A stretch of DNA of 12,963 nucleotides from Bacteroides_E sp964528875 (GCA_964528875.1 CAZGUI010000071.1:1-12963); one strand, 5' to 3'. Shown: positions 1 through 7,236, numbered from the stretch's first letter. Notes: generated by a model from the letters alone, not told the origin. Numbers and translations are program-made.

Positions 1-245
1 TCTGCGTTTTCTTCAAAGGCAACAACCAATAAATTATTGATTGAACTTTCTGTTACCGTGTTAGAGCGAGTAACTAAATTATCTGCTGAGCCTTTGACTT
101 GAAAAGACACACCATATTTTAATTGAATAGGATTTACCGGATTTTTCTCATCATCACAACAAGAATAAAACATAGAAAAGAGGATAAGAACTGTAAACAT
201 TCTCAGGCAATTGAGGCAATTGCTTTTTGGTTTTTGCTTTTTCAT
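1..245 (-). CDS. N-terminus of a fimbrillin/FimA-like lipoprotein (partial)
   Basis: The frame opens at the ATG read leftward from 245 and runs off the left edge after 81 codons, so only the N-terminus is visible. It starts MKKQKPKSN, followed by a hydrophobic stretch and a lipobox ending in FYSCC (Cys29 or Cys30), then DDEK. This is a type II signal peptide with acidic residues just after the cysteine, as in Bacteroidetes lipoproteins sent to the cell surface. About residues 66-78 read TESSINNLLVVAF, which resembles the E-x-x-I-x-x-L-x-V-x-x-F pattern near the N-terminus of FimA/Mfa-type fimbrillins. That suggests a fimbrial subunit or accessory protein. The family call rests on this one motif, so it is tentative; the lipoprotein call is firm. 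A direct 9-bp repeat in the signal region encodes NCLNCL. Confidence 0.6.
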   Translation of the reverse strand, partial: MKKQKPKSNCLNCLRMFTVLILFSMFYSCCDDEKNPVNPIQLKYGVSFQVKGSADNLVTRSNTVTESSINNLLVVAFEENA

Positions 246-284
246 AGAATAATTGATTAAGGTGTTTTGTTTATAAATATGCGG

Positions 285-292
285 TAAAGATA
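285..292 (-). promoter_or_regulatory. Possible -7 element for the left-edge lipoprotein gene
   Basis: Read on the minus strand this is TATCTTTA, 7 of 8 matches to the Bacteroidetes TAnnTTTG element, about 40 bp upstream of the ATG. No good TTTG -33 element lies at the right distance, so it is only a candidate. Confidence 0.25.
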
Positions 293-643
293 AGGTGCGT
301 TCATTGTTTTAAAATCTATAAAGCAGTGGTTTTGTGTATTTTAAATTGCAAACGTTTTCTGTGTTTTGTAAGTTTCTGTCTTGTTTTTTTGAAAGTTATA
401 CCTTTTAGATAGGTGTTTAGGACGAAAATAAAGTATGGGTCGTTAAGTGCAAAACAGATGATGGCTAGGCAAGCTAATAGTGATAGGTTGTTTAGCTGGA
501 TTCTTTTTTTTCGTTCGAATGATGAAGTTATCTTTACTATGGAAGCTCTAAATAGGAGTTAGGAAGTGCTGTTCTGAAGAATAAGATAATTCAGGTAAGT
601 GTTATTTAATAAAAATAAATAATCTTATTTCTATGAGTAAATG
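293..643. other. Non-coding stretch with no recognised feature
   Basis: I see no convincing gene, tRNA or strong hairpin in this AT-rich stretch between the divergent left-edge lipoprotein gene and the leu operon promoter. Frames on both strands are short and lack start context. A weak stem (AGCTAA at 470-475 with TTAGCT at 491-496) is followed by a T-rich run, but it is too short to call a terminator. Confidence 0.5.
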
Positions 644-674
644 TTTGTATTTAAAACTAATATCACTATATTTG
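644..674 (+). promoter_or_regulatory. Promoter of the leu operon leader
   Basis: TTTG at 644-647 is followed after exactly 19 nt by TATATTTG at 667-674. Both elements match the Bacteroidetes primary sigma consensus (TTTG, then TAnnTTTG) with no mismatch. Transcription would begin near 679-682, about 40 nt before the leader peptide ATG and about 215 nt before leuA. That leaves room for the attenuator. The next gene on this strand is leuA, so this is the likely operon promoter. Confidence 0.8.
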
Positions 675-720
675 TCGCAATTCAATGTAAAAAGTGCTAA
701 AATTACTATAAAGCAATAAC

Positions 721-804
721 ATGACATTATTTATTATAAATATTCTTCTACTCTGTATTATTATTCTACAAGGGATAACTAAGTGGGAGAGGAATATATT
801 ATGA
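721..804 (+). CDS. Ile/Leu-rich leader peptide of the leu operon
   Basis: A 27-codon frame begins with ATG at 721 and ends in TGA at 802-804. It starts MTLFIINILLLCIIILQGI and ends in KWERNIL. Eight codons are Ile (5, 6, 8, 13-15, 19, 26) and six are Leu (3, 9-11, 16, 27); none is Val. Such a run of the operon's own end-product codons, just downstream of a promoter and upstream of a terminator, is the hallmark of ribosome-mediated attenuation. The densest block is codons 8-16 (742-768). The peptide could pass for a small membrane protein, but its last codons (782-792) form one arm of a helix that competes with the terminator, which favours a regulatory role. No Shine-Dalgarno sequence is seen, which is common in Bacteroidetes. 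It would be translated as a sensor, not as a functional protein. Confidence 0.78.
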   Translation: MTLFIINILLLCIIILQGITKWERNIL

Positions 805-856
805 TTTAAATCTGAAGATATAATATTTAATATAAATAGTTGAAACCTTTCTCACT
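782..856 (+). promoter_or_regulatory. Antiterminator helix of the leu attenuator
   Basis: The segment A-GTGGGAGAGG (782-792), inside leader codons 21-24, pairs over 11 contiguous bases with CCTTTCTCAC-T (846-856), using two G-U wobbles. The right arm is the 5' arm of the terminator hairpin, so the two structures exclude each other. Expected logic: a ribosome stalled on the Ile/Leu block (up to codon 16, ending at 768) leaves 782-792 free, the antiterminator forms, and the operon is transcribed. A ribosome that reaches the stop at 802-804 covers 782-792, and the terminator forms. The pairing is seen in the sequence; the mechanism is inferred by analogy with leu/ilv/his attenuators of other bacteria. 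Confidence 0.72.
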
Positions 857-878
857 GATGTGTGAGAAAGGTTTTTTT
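843..878 (+). terminator. Attenuator terminator upstream of leuA
   Basis: Bases 843-855 (AAACCTTTCTCAC) pair perfectly with 862-874 over 13 bp around a 6-nt loop, followed directly by a T run (872-878). This is a strong intrinsic terminator only 20 nt before the leuA ATG and on the same strand. It can therefore only act as a conditional terminator in the leader of the operon. Confidence 0.88.
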
Positions 879-884
879 GTTAAT

Positions 885-890
885 AAAAGG
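885..890 (+). promoter_or_regulatory. Ribosome binding site deciding the leuA start
   Basis: AAAAGG lies 7 nt upstream of the ATG at 898. It supports that start over the in-frame GTG at 862, which sits inside the 3' arm of the terminator hairpin. Confidence 0.55.
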
Positions 891-897
891 TATAAAG

Positions 898-2391
898 ATG
901 GGAAGTGATAGATTATTTATTTTTGATACAACATTAAGGGATGGAGAACAAGTCCCGGGTTGTCAATTGAATACAGTTGAGAAAATTGAGGTAGCAAAAG
1001 CTTTAGAAGACCTAGGGGTAGATGTTATTGAAGCCGGTTTTCCTGTTTCAAGTCCAGGCGATTTCAACTCAGTGATAGAGATATCTAAGGCTGTAACTTG
1101 GCCTACAATCTGTGCCTTAACACGTGCAGTAGAAAAAGATATAGATGTAGCAGTTGAATCTTTGAAATTTGCAAAAAATAAACGTATTCATACGGGAATT
1201 GGTACTTCGGATTCCCATATAAAATATAAATTCAACTCAAATCGTGAGGAAATTATTGAGCGTGCTGTAAAAGCAGTAAAATATGCTCGACGTTTTGTTG
1301 ATGATGTTGAATTTTATGCTGAAGATGCCGGGCGTACAGATAATGAATATTTAGCTAAAGTTGTTGAAGCTGTTATTGCAGCAGGTGCTACAGTCGTTAA
1401 TATTCCTGATACAACAGGCTATTGTTTACCCCATCTTTATGGTGAGAAAATCCGTTTCTTAAATGAAAACGTATCCAACATAGATAAGGCTATAATTTCA
1501 ACCCATTGCCACAATGATTTGGGGATGGCAACTGCTAATACCATGAGTGGAATATTGAATGGGGCTCGACAAGTAGAGGTTACAATTAACGGAATTGGTG
1601 AACGTGCAGGAAATACTTCTTTGGAAGAGGTTGTTATGATATTAAAAAGTCATAACTTAGGAATTGACACCAATATAAATACTCGGAAAATAGCAGGAAT
1701 GAGTCGAATGGTTTCTAGTTTGATGAATATGCCTGTTCAACCGAATAAAGCGATTGTAGGGAGAAATGCTTTTGCACATTCTTCCGGTATTCATCAAGAT
1801 GGTGTTCTGAAGAGTACACAAACTTATGAAATTATTGACCCTAAAGATGTGGGAATTGATGATAGTTCAATTGTATTAACCGCACGAAGTGGAAGAGCTG
1901 CGTTGAAACATCGTTTGGAGGTTTTAGGTGTTAAGTTAGATGGGGAAAAATTGAATAAGGTCTATGATAAATTCTTATTATTGGCTGATAAGAAGAAAGA
2001 TATAACGAACGATGATGTCCTTTTGTTAGCTGGAGCTGACAGAAGTTTAAATCATCACATTAAGTTGGATTATTTACAAGTAACCAGTGGTGTAGGTGTA
2101 CGTTCAGTAGCAAGTATGGGATTGAATATTTCCGGAGAAAAGTTTGAAGCTGCTGCTTCAGGAAATGGACCTGTTGATGCTGCTATTAGAGCGTTAAAAC
2201 GAATTATTGATCGTGAAATGACTCTAAAAGAGTTTACTATACAAGCCATAAACAAAGGAAGTGATGATGTGGGGAAGGTGCATATGCAGGTGGAATATGA
2301 TGGTCAAATGTATTATGGTTTTGGAGCAAATACCGATATTATAGCAGCTTCTGTAGAAGCTTATATTGATTGTATCAACCAATTTAGATAA
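898..2391 (+). CDS. leuA: 2-isopropylmalate synthase LeuA
   Basis: LeuA condenses acetyl-CoA with 2-oxoisovalerate to give 2-isopropylmalate, the committed step to leucine, in the cytoplasm. With the ATG at 898 the protein has 497 residues, close to the usual ~510 of the bacterial type. The N-terminal TIM barrel carries DTTLRDGEQ (residues 10-18, Asp15 as metal ligand), followed by VPGCQ as in true LeuA, and HCHNDLGMATAN with His203 and His205 as metal ligands. NGIGERAGN ends at Asn239. The linker contains AHSSGIHQDG. The last ~120 residues form the LeuA-dimer regulatory domain (GNGPVDAAIRAL), normally the site of leucine feedback inhibition. It is the first structural gene after the attenuator, and leuC follows after 27 nt. 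A longer form starting at the GTG at 862 is unlikely because that codon lies in the terminator stem. Confidence 0.95.
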   Translation: MGSDRLFIFDTTLRDGEQVPGCQLNTVEKIEVAKALEDLGVDVIEAGFPVSSPGDFNSVIEISKAVTWPTICALTRAVEKDIDVAVESLKFAKNKRIHTGIGTSDSHIKYKFNSNREEIIERAVKAVKYARRFVDDVEFYAEDAGRTDNEYLAKVVEAVIAAGATVVNIPDTTGYCLPHLYGEKIRFLNENVSNIDKAIISTHCHNDLGMATANTMSGILNGARQVEVTINGIGERAGNTSLEEVVMILKSHNLGIDTNINTRKIAGMSRMVSSLMNMPVQPNKAIVGRNAFAHSSGIHQDGVLKSTQTYEIIDPKDVGIDDSSIVLTARSGRAALKHRLEVLGVKLDGEKLNKVYDKFLLLADKKKDITNDDVLLLAGADRSLNHHIKLDYLQVTSGVGVRSVASMGLNISGEKFEAAASGNGPVDAAIRALKRIIDREMTLKEFTIQAINKGSDDVGKVHMQVEYDGQMYYGFGANTDIIAASVEAYIDCINQFR

Positions 2392-2418
2392 AAGAAATTT
2401 GTATAAAAAAGGAATAAT

Positions 2419-3795
2419 ATGAAAACATTATTTGATAAAATATGGGATGCCCACGTGGTACAAGAGGTGGTTGATGGTCCCACTCAGCTTTACATTGACA
2501 GGCTTTATTGCCATGAGGTTACCAGTCCTCAAGCTTTTGACGGTTTACGTCGTAGAGGATTAAAAGTCTTTAGACCTGAAAAGGTGATTTGTATGCCCGA
2601 TCATAATACTCCAACTTTAGGACAGGAGTTTCCAATACAAGACCCGGTTTCAAAACAGCAAGTAGATACTTTAGCTCAAAATGCAGAGACTTTTGGATTA
2701 ACTCATTTTGGTATGATGGATGCTAAAAATGGCATCATCCATGTGGTTGGCCCAGAAAATGGGTTAACTCTTCCAGGTATGACCATTGTGTGTGGTGATT
2801 CACACACCTCAACTCACGGAGCCTTGGGGACTATAGCTTTTGGTATTGGTACCAGTGAGGTAGAGATGGTGTTAGCTTCTCAATGTATTTTACAAAGCCG
2901 TCCCAAGACTATGCGGATTAATGTAAAAGGTGCATTATCCAAAGGAGTAACAGCAAAAGATTTAGCTCTTTATATCATTGCTGAATTAACGACTGCAGGT
3001 GCAACCGGATATTTCGTAGAATATGCAGGTGAGGTGGTTCGTGACCTAACCATGGAAGGACGATTAACCCTTTGTAACCTTTCCATTGAGATGGGGGCAA
3101 GAGGTGGAATGATAGCTCCAGATGAACTTACTTTTGAATATATAAAAGGTTCAGAGTTTGCACCCAAAGGAAAAGAATGGGATGAAGCATTATCTTATTG
3201 GAAAACCTTAAAAAGTGATGAAGGAGCTGTTTTCGATAAAGAAGTTACTATTGATGCTTCCTTAATTGAGCCTATGATAACTTATGGTACCAATCCGGGA
3301 ATGGGAATTGGTGTTACACAAACCATACCTGTAAATGACAGTGAGACATATCAGAAATCTTTGAGTTATATGGGTTTTGAAGCAGGTAAACCTATTTTAG
3401 ATCACCCTATTGATTATGTTTTCTTGGGTTCTTGTACCAATGGCCGTATTGAAGACTTTAGAGCTTTTGCCTCTGTTGTAAAAGGCAAGAAAAAAGCTGA
3501 AGACGTTGTGGTTTGGTTAGTTCCGGGATCATGGAATGTGGTAGATCAAATTAAGAAAGAAGGATTAGACAAGATCATTGAAGAAGCAGGGTTCTCTATT
3601 CGTCAGCCGGGATGTTCTGCCTGTTTGGCAATGAATGATGATAAAGTTCCTGGAGGTAAATACTCTGTATCTACATCGAATCGAAACTTTGAAGGACGTC
3701 AAGGGCCGGGTGCCCGTACGTTACTGGCTAGTCCTTACGTTGCTGCAGCTGCTGCAGTTACAGGAAAAATAACCGATCCTCGTAATTTTCTTTAA
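2419..3795 (+). CDS. leuC: 3-isopropylmalate dehydratase large subunit LeuC
   Basis: LeuC binds the 4Fe-4S cluster of isopropylmalate isomerase and works with LeuD to convert 2- to 3-isopropylmalate. In organisms with a citramalate route the same enzyme also isomerises citramalate. The 458-residue protein matches the bacterial LeuC length (~466). It starts MKTLFDKIWDAHVV, has GDSHTSTHGALG near residue 130, and keeps the three cluster cysteines: Cys339 in GSCTNGR, and Cys399 and Cys402 in PGCSACLAMN. A clear AAAAAAGGA ribosome binding site (2405-2413) lies 5 nt before the ATG. leuD follows after 18 nt, consistent with one transcript and roughly equal expression of the two subunits. Confidence 0.96.
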   Translation: MKTLFDKIWDAHVVQEVVDGPTQLYIDRLYCHEVTSPQAFDGLRRRGLKVFRPEKVICMPDHNTPTLGQEFPIQDPVSKQQVDTLAQNAETFGLTHFGMMDAKNGIIHVVGPENGLTLPGMTIVCGDSHTSTHGALGTIAFGIGTSEVEMVLASQCILQSRPKTMRINVKGALSKGVTAKDLALYIIAELTTAGATGYFVEYAGEVVRDLTMEGRLTLCNLSIEMGARGGMIAPDELTFEYIKGSEFAPKGKEWDEALSYWKTLKSDEGAVFDKEVTIDASLIEPMITYGTNPGMGIGVTQTIPVNDSETYQKSLSYMGFEAGKPILDHPIDYVFLGSCTNGRIEDFRAFASVVKGKKKAEDVVVWLVPGSWNVVDQIKKEGLDKIIEEAGFSIRQPGCSACLAMNDDKVPGGKYSVSTSNRNFEGRQGPGARTLLASPYVAAAAAVTGKITDPRNFL

Positions 3796-3813
3796 TCTTA
3801 AAACTACAATCAA

Positions 3814-4404
3814 ATGAAACAAAAAATAGATATTATTACCTCTTCTTGTGTGCCTCTTCCTTTGGAAAACATAGATACTGATCAAATCATCCCAGCTCGT
3901 TTTTTAAAAGCAACTACAAGAGAAGGCTTTGGAGAAAATTTATTCAGAGACTGGCGTTACGATAAAGAGGGAAATGTTAAACCCGATTTTGTATTAAATA
4001 ACCCTACTTATTCAGGAGTAATATTAGTAGGGGGTAAAAACTTTGGTTCAGGATCTAGTAGAGAGCATGCAGCTTGGGCAATAGCCGATTATGGTTTTCG
4101 TGTAGTTGTCAGTAGTTTCTTTGCCGATATATTTCGAAACAATGCATTAAATAACTTTGTATTGCCCGTACAGGTTTCAGAAGCCTTTTTAGCCGGACTT
4201 TTTAAGTCTATAAAAGAAAACGCAAAGAGTGAAGTTGAAGTGAATTTATCCAAACAAACCATAACAAATAAAGCTACAGGGGAATCTGAGTTTTTTGATA
4301 TAAATTCCTATAAGAAACATTGTTTAGCGAATGGGTTAGATGATCTTGACTTTCTTCTATCCCATAAAGATAAAATACAGCAATGGGAGAACGCACACAA
4401 ATAG
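3814..4404 (+). CDS. leuD: 3-isopropylmalate dehydratase small subunit LeuD
   Basis: LeuD is the swivelling small subunit that completes the isomerase active site with LeuC. The 196-residue length matches the bacterial family (~200). Near the N-terminus is NIDTDQIIPARFLK, and the substrate-recognition loop GSGSSREHAAWAIADYGF lies near residues 75-92, followed by FADIFRNNALNN. The gene ends with TAG at 4402-4404, inside the start of the next gene (22-nt overlap), which suggests translational coupling to cimA. Confidence 0.96.
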   Translation: MKQKIDIITSSCVPLPLENIDTDQIIPARFLKATTREGFGENLFRDWRYDKEGNVKPDFVLNNPTYSGVILVGGKNFGSGSSREHAAWAIADYGFRVVVSSFFADIFRNNALNNFVLPVQVSEAFLAGLFKSIKENAKSEVEVNLSKQTITNKATGESEFFDINSYKKHCLANGLDDLDFLLSHKDKIQQWENAHK

Positions 4405-5912
4405 AAATAATGGATACTACTCTCCGTGACGGAGAGCAAACTTGTGGTGTTTCCTTTGCTCCACACGAAAAGCTAATCATTTCCCAGTTTCTGTTGGATG
4501 AAGTACAAGTAGATCGGGTGGAAGTGGCTTCAGCTCATGTTTCCGGTGGAGAGTTAAAAGCGGTTCAACTCATTACGGATTGGGCTAAACGAAAAGGATG
4601 CCTTGATAGGGTAGAGGTTTTAGGTTTCGTTGATGGTGGAGCTTCTGTTGATTGGATTTATAATGCAGGAGGTAGAGTTCTCAATCTATTGTGTAAAGGT
4701 TCTTTAAGGCATTGTACCTATCAACTGAAAAAGACTCCGAAGGTACATCTTAAAGATATAAAGCAAGTAGTAGACTACGCAAAGAGCAAAGGAGTTGCGG
4801 TCAATCTTTATTTGGAAGATTGGAGTAATGGAATGAAAGATTCTCCTGACTATATTTTCTTTATGATGGATCACCTGAAAGATACAGCGGTTAAGCGATT
4901 TATGCTACCTGATACTTTAGGCGTGTTGAACCCTCTGCAGGTGCAAGATTATATTCGTCAGATGATAAAACTCTACCCCAACACGCATTTTGATTTTCAT
5001 GCTCATAATGATTATGATTTAGCTGTTAGTAATGTCCTTGCTGCTTTAATGTGTAAAGTTAAAGGATTACATACAACCATCAATGGATTAGGAGAACGAG
5101 CGGGAAATGCAGCTTTAGCCAGTGTTCAGGCGATTCTAAAAGATCATTTTAATGCCACGACAAACATTGTGGAAAGTAAGTTGAACGAAGCAAGTCGTCT
5201 GGTGGAACTCTACTCCTCTATTCCTATCCCGGCAAATAAACCTATTGTTGGTGAAAATGTTTTTACCCAAGTTGCAGGTGTACATGCAGATGGGGATCAA
5301 AAAAAAGAACTCTATTTCAATGAATTATTACCGGAACGATTTGGCCGAGTAAGAGAATATGCATTGGGAAAGACCTCAGGAAAAGCTAATATTCAGAAAA
5401 ATCTAGAGCAGTTGGGGTTGCAGCTTGAAGAAGAATCTATGCGAAAAGTGACTGAACGAATCATTGCTTTAGGCGACCGTAAAGAGCTGGTTACTCAAGA
5501 AGATTTACCTTACATCATTTCAGACGTTCTAAAACATGATGTTAAAAATGAATCGGTTAAATTGAATAGTTATTATGTTACATTGGTTCGTGGATTGCGT
5601 CCTACAGCAACCTTAAGCATAACAATTAATGGAGAGGTTTTTGAAGAAAGCTCTTCGGGAGATGGACAGTATGATGCTTTTGTTCGTGCTATACGAAGAA
5701 TATATAAGCAAAAACTAAATCGTACTTTTCCTATGTTAACGAATTATGTGGTAAGTATACCTCCAGGAGGAAGGACAGATGCATTTGTGCAAACGGTTAT
5801 TACCTGGACGCATAATGGTAAATCATTTAAGACTAGAGGACTTGATGTTGACCAAACGGAGTCGGCCATAAAGGCTACAATAAAAATGTTAAATTTAATA
5901 GAAGATTTATAA
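4383..5912 (+). CDS. cimA: Citramalate synthase CimA (second LeuA-family enzyme)
   Basis: This 509-residue LeuA-family enzyme most likely condenses acetyl-CoA with pyruvate to give (R)-citramalate, the first step of a threonine-independent route to 2-oxobutyrate and isoleucine. The TIM barrel has DTTLRDGEQ (11-19) followed by TCGVSF rather than the VPGCQ of LeuA, His206/His208 in HAHNDYDL, Asn242 in NGLGERAGN, and VAGVHADGDQKK. It closely resembles, from memory, the characterised Leptospira interrogans CimA, including NLYLEDWSNG, LPDTLGVL and LPERFGR. The pyruvate-pocket residues recalled for that enzyme (Leu81, Leu104, Tyr144) line up with Leu80, Leu103 and Tyr143 here. A C-terminal LeuA-dimer regulatory domain is present (GDGQYDAFVRAIRR). 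The start at 4383 keeps the first barrel strand (QIEIMDTT); the alternative ATG at 4410 would remove it. The gene overlaps leuD by 22 nt. Annotation pipelines may call it a second LeuA. Substrate choice is inferred. Confidence 0.85.
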   Translation: MGERTQIEIMDTTLRDGEQTCGVSFAPHEKLIISQFLLDEVQVDRVEVASAHVSGGELKAVQLITDWAKRKGCLDRVEVLGFVDGGASVDWIYNAGGRVLNLLCKGSLRHCTYQLKKTPKVHLKDIKQVVDYAKSKGVAVNLYLEDWSNGMKDSPDYIFFMMDHLKDTAVKRFMLPDTLGVLNPLQVQDYIRQMIKLYPNTHFDFHAHNDYDLAVSNVLAALMCKVKGLHTTINGLGERAGNAALASVQAILKDHFNATTNIVESKLNEASRLVELYSSIPIPANKPIVGENVFTQVAGVHADGDQKKELYFNELLPERFGRVREYALGKTSGKANIQKNLEQLGLQLEEESMRKVTERIIALGDRKELVTQEDLPYIISDVLKHDVKNESVKLNSYYVTLVRGLRPTATLSITINGEVFEESSSGDGQYDAFVRAIRRIYKQKLNRTFPMLTNYVVSIPPGGRTDAFVQTVITWTHNGKSFKTRGLDVDQTESAIKATIKMLNLIEDL

Positions 5913-5970
5913 CACATAGCATTTCCTTATTACTTAAAATATATAATACAGAATATAATAATTGTAAAAT

Positions 5971-7044
5971 ATGAATATGAAAATAGCAGTACTTCCTGGT
6001 GATGGAATTGGTCCTGAAATAACAGAAGTAGCAAGAGCTGTGGTGCAAGTTGTCGCAGATAAATTCAACCATGAAGTAACTTTTAAATATGGTGTTTGTG
6101 GTGCAGAAGCTATTGATCAGCTCGGTAATCCTTATCCGGAAGAAACTCATCAACTTTGTCAAACTAGTGATGCGGTACTTTTTGGTGCCATTGGTCATCC
6201 CAAGTACGACAATGATCCTACAGCAACCATTAGACCTGAGCAGGGACTTTTAGCTATGCGTAAGCGTTTAGGATTATATGCCAATTTACGTCCCATCGCA
6301 ACTTTTGATTCTTTAATTGAACAATCACCTTTACGAACAGATATCGTAAAAGGAGCCGACTTCTTATGTGTTAGGGAGTTAACAGGTGGTCTCTATTTTG
6401 GTCGCCCACAAGGTCGTAGTGAAGATGGAAATGTGGCTTACGATACTTGTGTTTATAGCCGAGAAGAAATAGAACGCATTGTTCGTTTAGCTTTTGAGTA
6501 TGCCATGAAGCGTCGTAAAAAACTTACTGTGGTTGATAAAGCCAATATATTAGCTACTTCCAGATTATGGAGAGAGGTATCTAAGGAATTAGAAAAAGAA
6601 TATCCTGAAGTTGAAACCGAATATATGTTTGTAGATAATGTGGCAATGCGTTTAATTCAATGGCCAACTTCTTTCGATGTCATTGTTACGGAGAATATGT
6701 TTGGTGATATTCTTACCGATGAAGCGTCTGTAATTACTGGTTCTATGGGGTTATTACCTTCTGCATCTATTGGTTTACAGACTTCTGTATTTGAACCTAT
6801 ACATGGTTCTTGGCCTCAAGCTGCCGGTAAGAACATTGCTAATCCTTTGGCTACTGTTCTATCTGCTGCTATGATGTTTGAGTATGCTTTTGGTTTACAA
6901 AAAGAATCAGAGATTATACGTCAAGCAGTATTAGCATCACTGGATGAAAAGATAACTACTGCTGATATTCGATCGAAAGAAGAGAAGAGTTATAGCACTT
7001 CAGAAGTAGGAGAGTGGTTGGTGAATTATATTCAGAAGTTATAA
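5971..7044 (+). CDS. leuB: 3-isopropylmalate dehydrogenase LeuB
   Basis: LeuB oxidises and decarboxylates 3-isopropylmalate with NAD+ to 2-oxoisocaproate; with CimA in the pathway it would also act on 3-methylmalate to yield 2-oxobutyrate. The 357-residue length is typical. It opens with LPGDGIGPE (8-16). The substrate arginines are Arg97, Arg107 and Arg135 (in LCVRELTGGLYFG), the catalytic lysine is Lys190, and the metal aspartates are Asp222, Asp246 and Asp250 (NMFGDILTDE). The NAD-binding region reads EPIHGSWPQAAGKNIANP; the GSWPQA form differs from the common GSAPDIAGK. A second Met codon at 5977 could also start translation. It lies 58 nt after cimA and is the last gene before the terminator. 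Confidence 0.96.
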   Translation: MNMKIAVLPGDGIGPEITEVARAVVQVVADKFNHEVTFKYGVCGAEAIDQLGNPYPEETHQLCQTSDAVLFGAIGHPKYDNDPTATIRPEQGLLAMRKRLGLYANLRPIATFDSLIEQSPLRTDIVKGADFLCVRELTGGLYFGRPQGRSEDGNVAYDTCVYSREEIERIVRLAFEYAMKRRKKLTVVDKANILATSRLWREVSKELEKEYPEVETEYMFVDNVAMRLIQWPTSFDVIVTENMFGDILTDEASVITGSMGLLPSASIGLQTSVFEPIHGSWPQAAGKNIANPLATVLSAAMMFEYAFGLQKESEIIRQAVLASLDEKITTADIRSKEEKSYSTSEVGEWLVNYIQKL

Positions 7045-7066
7045 TTGTTTTAGGTGTTATATTTTG

Positions 7067-7098
7067 AAGGGGAAAGATATAATTTCTATCCCCTTTTT
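7067..7098 (+). terminator. Terminator of the leu operon
   Basis: AAGGGGAA (7067-7074) pairs with its partner ending CCCCTT (7090-7095), and the stem continues inward through AGA/TCT after one mismatch, with a short A/T loop. A run of five T (7094-7098) follows. It lies 22 nt after the leuB stop. Confidence 0.8.
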
Positions 7099-7123
7099 AT
7101 GCTTTAGAATAGGGGTGTTTATC

Positions 7124-7211
7124 GGTCTAGGACCTAACCCCCTTCGGTCCTAGACCGACGACCCTTTAGTCCTAGACCGATAAGACCTCGGTCCTAGAGC
7201 TTCTTCTTGGA
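7124..7211. repeat. Four-unit 22-bp-period repeat with quasi-palindromic core
   Basis: Four cores begin at 7124, 7146, 7168 and 7190, exactly 22 bp apart: GGTCTAGGACC, GGTCCTAGACC, AGTCCTAGACC and GGTCCTAGAGC. Each core is an interrupted palindrome (GGTC-N3-GACC), intact in the first two, with one end base changed in the third and fourth. The first is the exact reverse complement of the second. The spacers are looser but share a CCCTT/CCT pyrimidine patch. As RNA or single strand, 7122-7134 pairs perfectly with 7146-7158 (13 bp, 11-nt loop), and 7120-7134 pairs with 7168-7182 with one mismatch. The block is GC-rich in AT-rich surroundings and lies between two convergent genes. No family name is known to me. 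Confidence 0.8.
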
Positions 7212-7236
7212 TTAAATATGATTAAGGGAAAGTTAT

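Noticed and set aside
205..222. Tandem 9-bp repeat AGGCAATTG x2
   Set aside because: It lies inside the signal-peptide coding region of the left-edge lipoprotein and encodes NCLNCL. Two copies are too few to call a functional repeat.
470..510. Intrinsic terminator (AGCTAA/TTAGCT stem followed by T-rich run)
   Set aside because: The stem is only 6 AT-rich pairs with a 15-nt loop and no gene upstream on that strand that it would serve.
862..897. In-frame GTG at 862 giving leuA 12 extra codons
   Set aside because: The GTG lies in the 3' arm of the attenuator hairpin, the added residues are not part of the LeuA fold, and the ATG at 898 has a proper ribosome binding site.
5875..6198. Minus-strand open frame of 107 codons across the cimA-leuB junction
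   Set aside because: It runs antisense to two well supported genes, has no promoter or start context, and its composition is what leuB gives in reverse.
7120..7211. CRISPR array
   Set aside because: The repeat core is only 11-13 bp with ~10-bp spacers, and no cas genes are near. The sizes do not fit a CRISPR.
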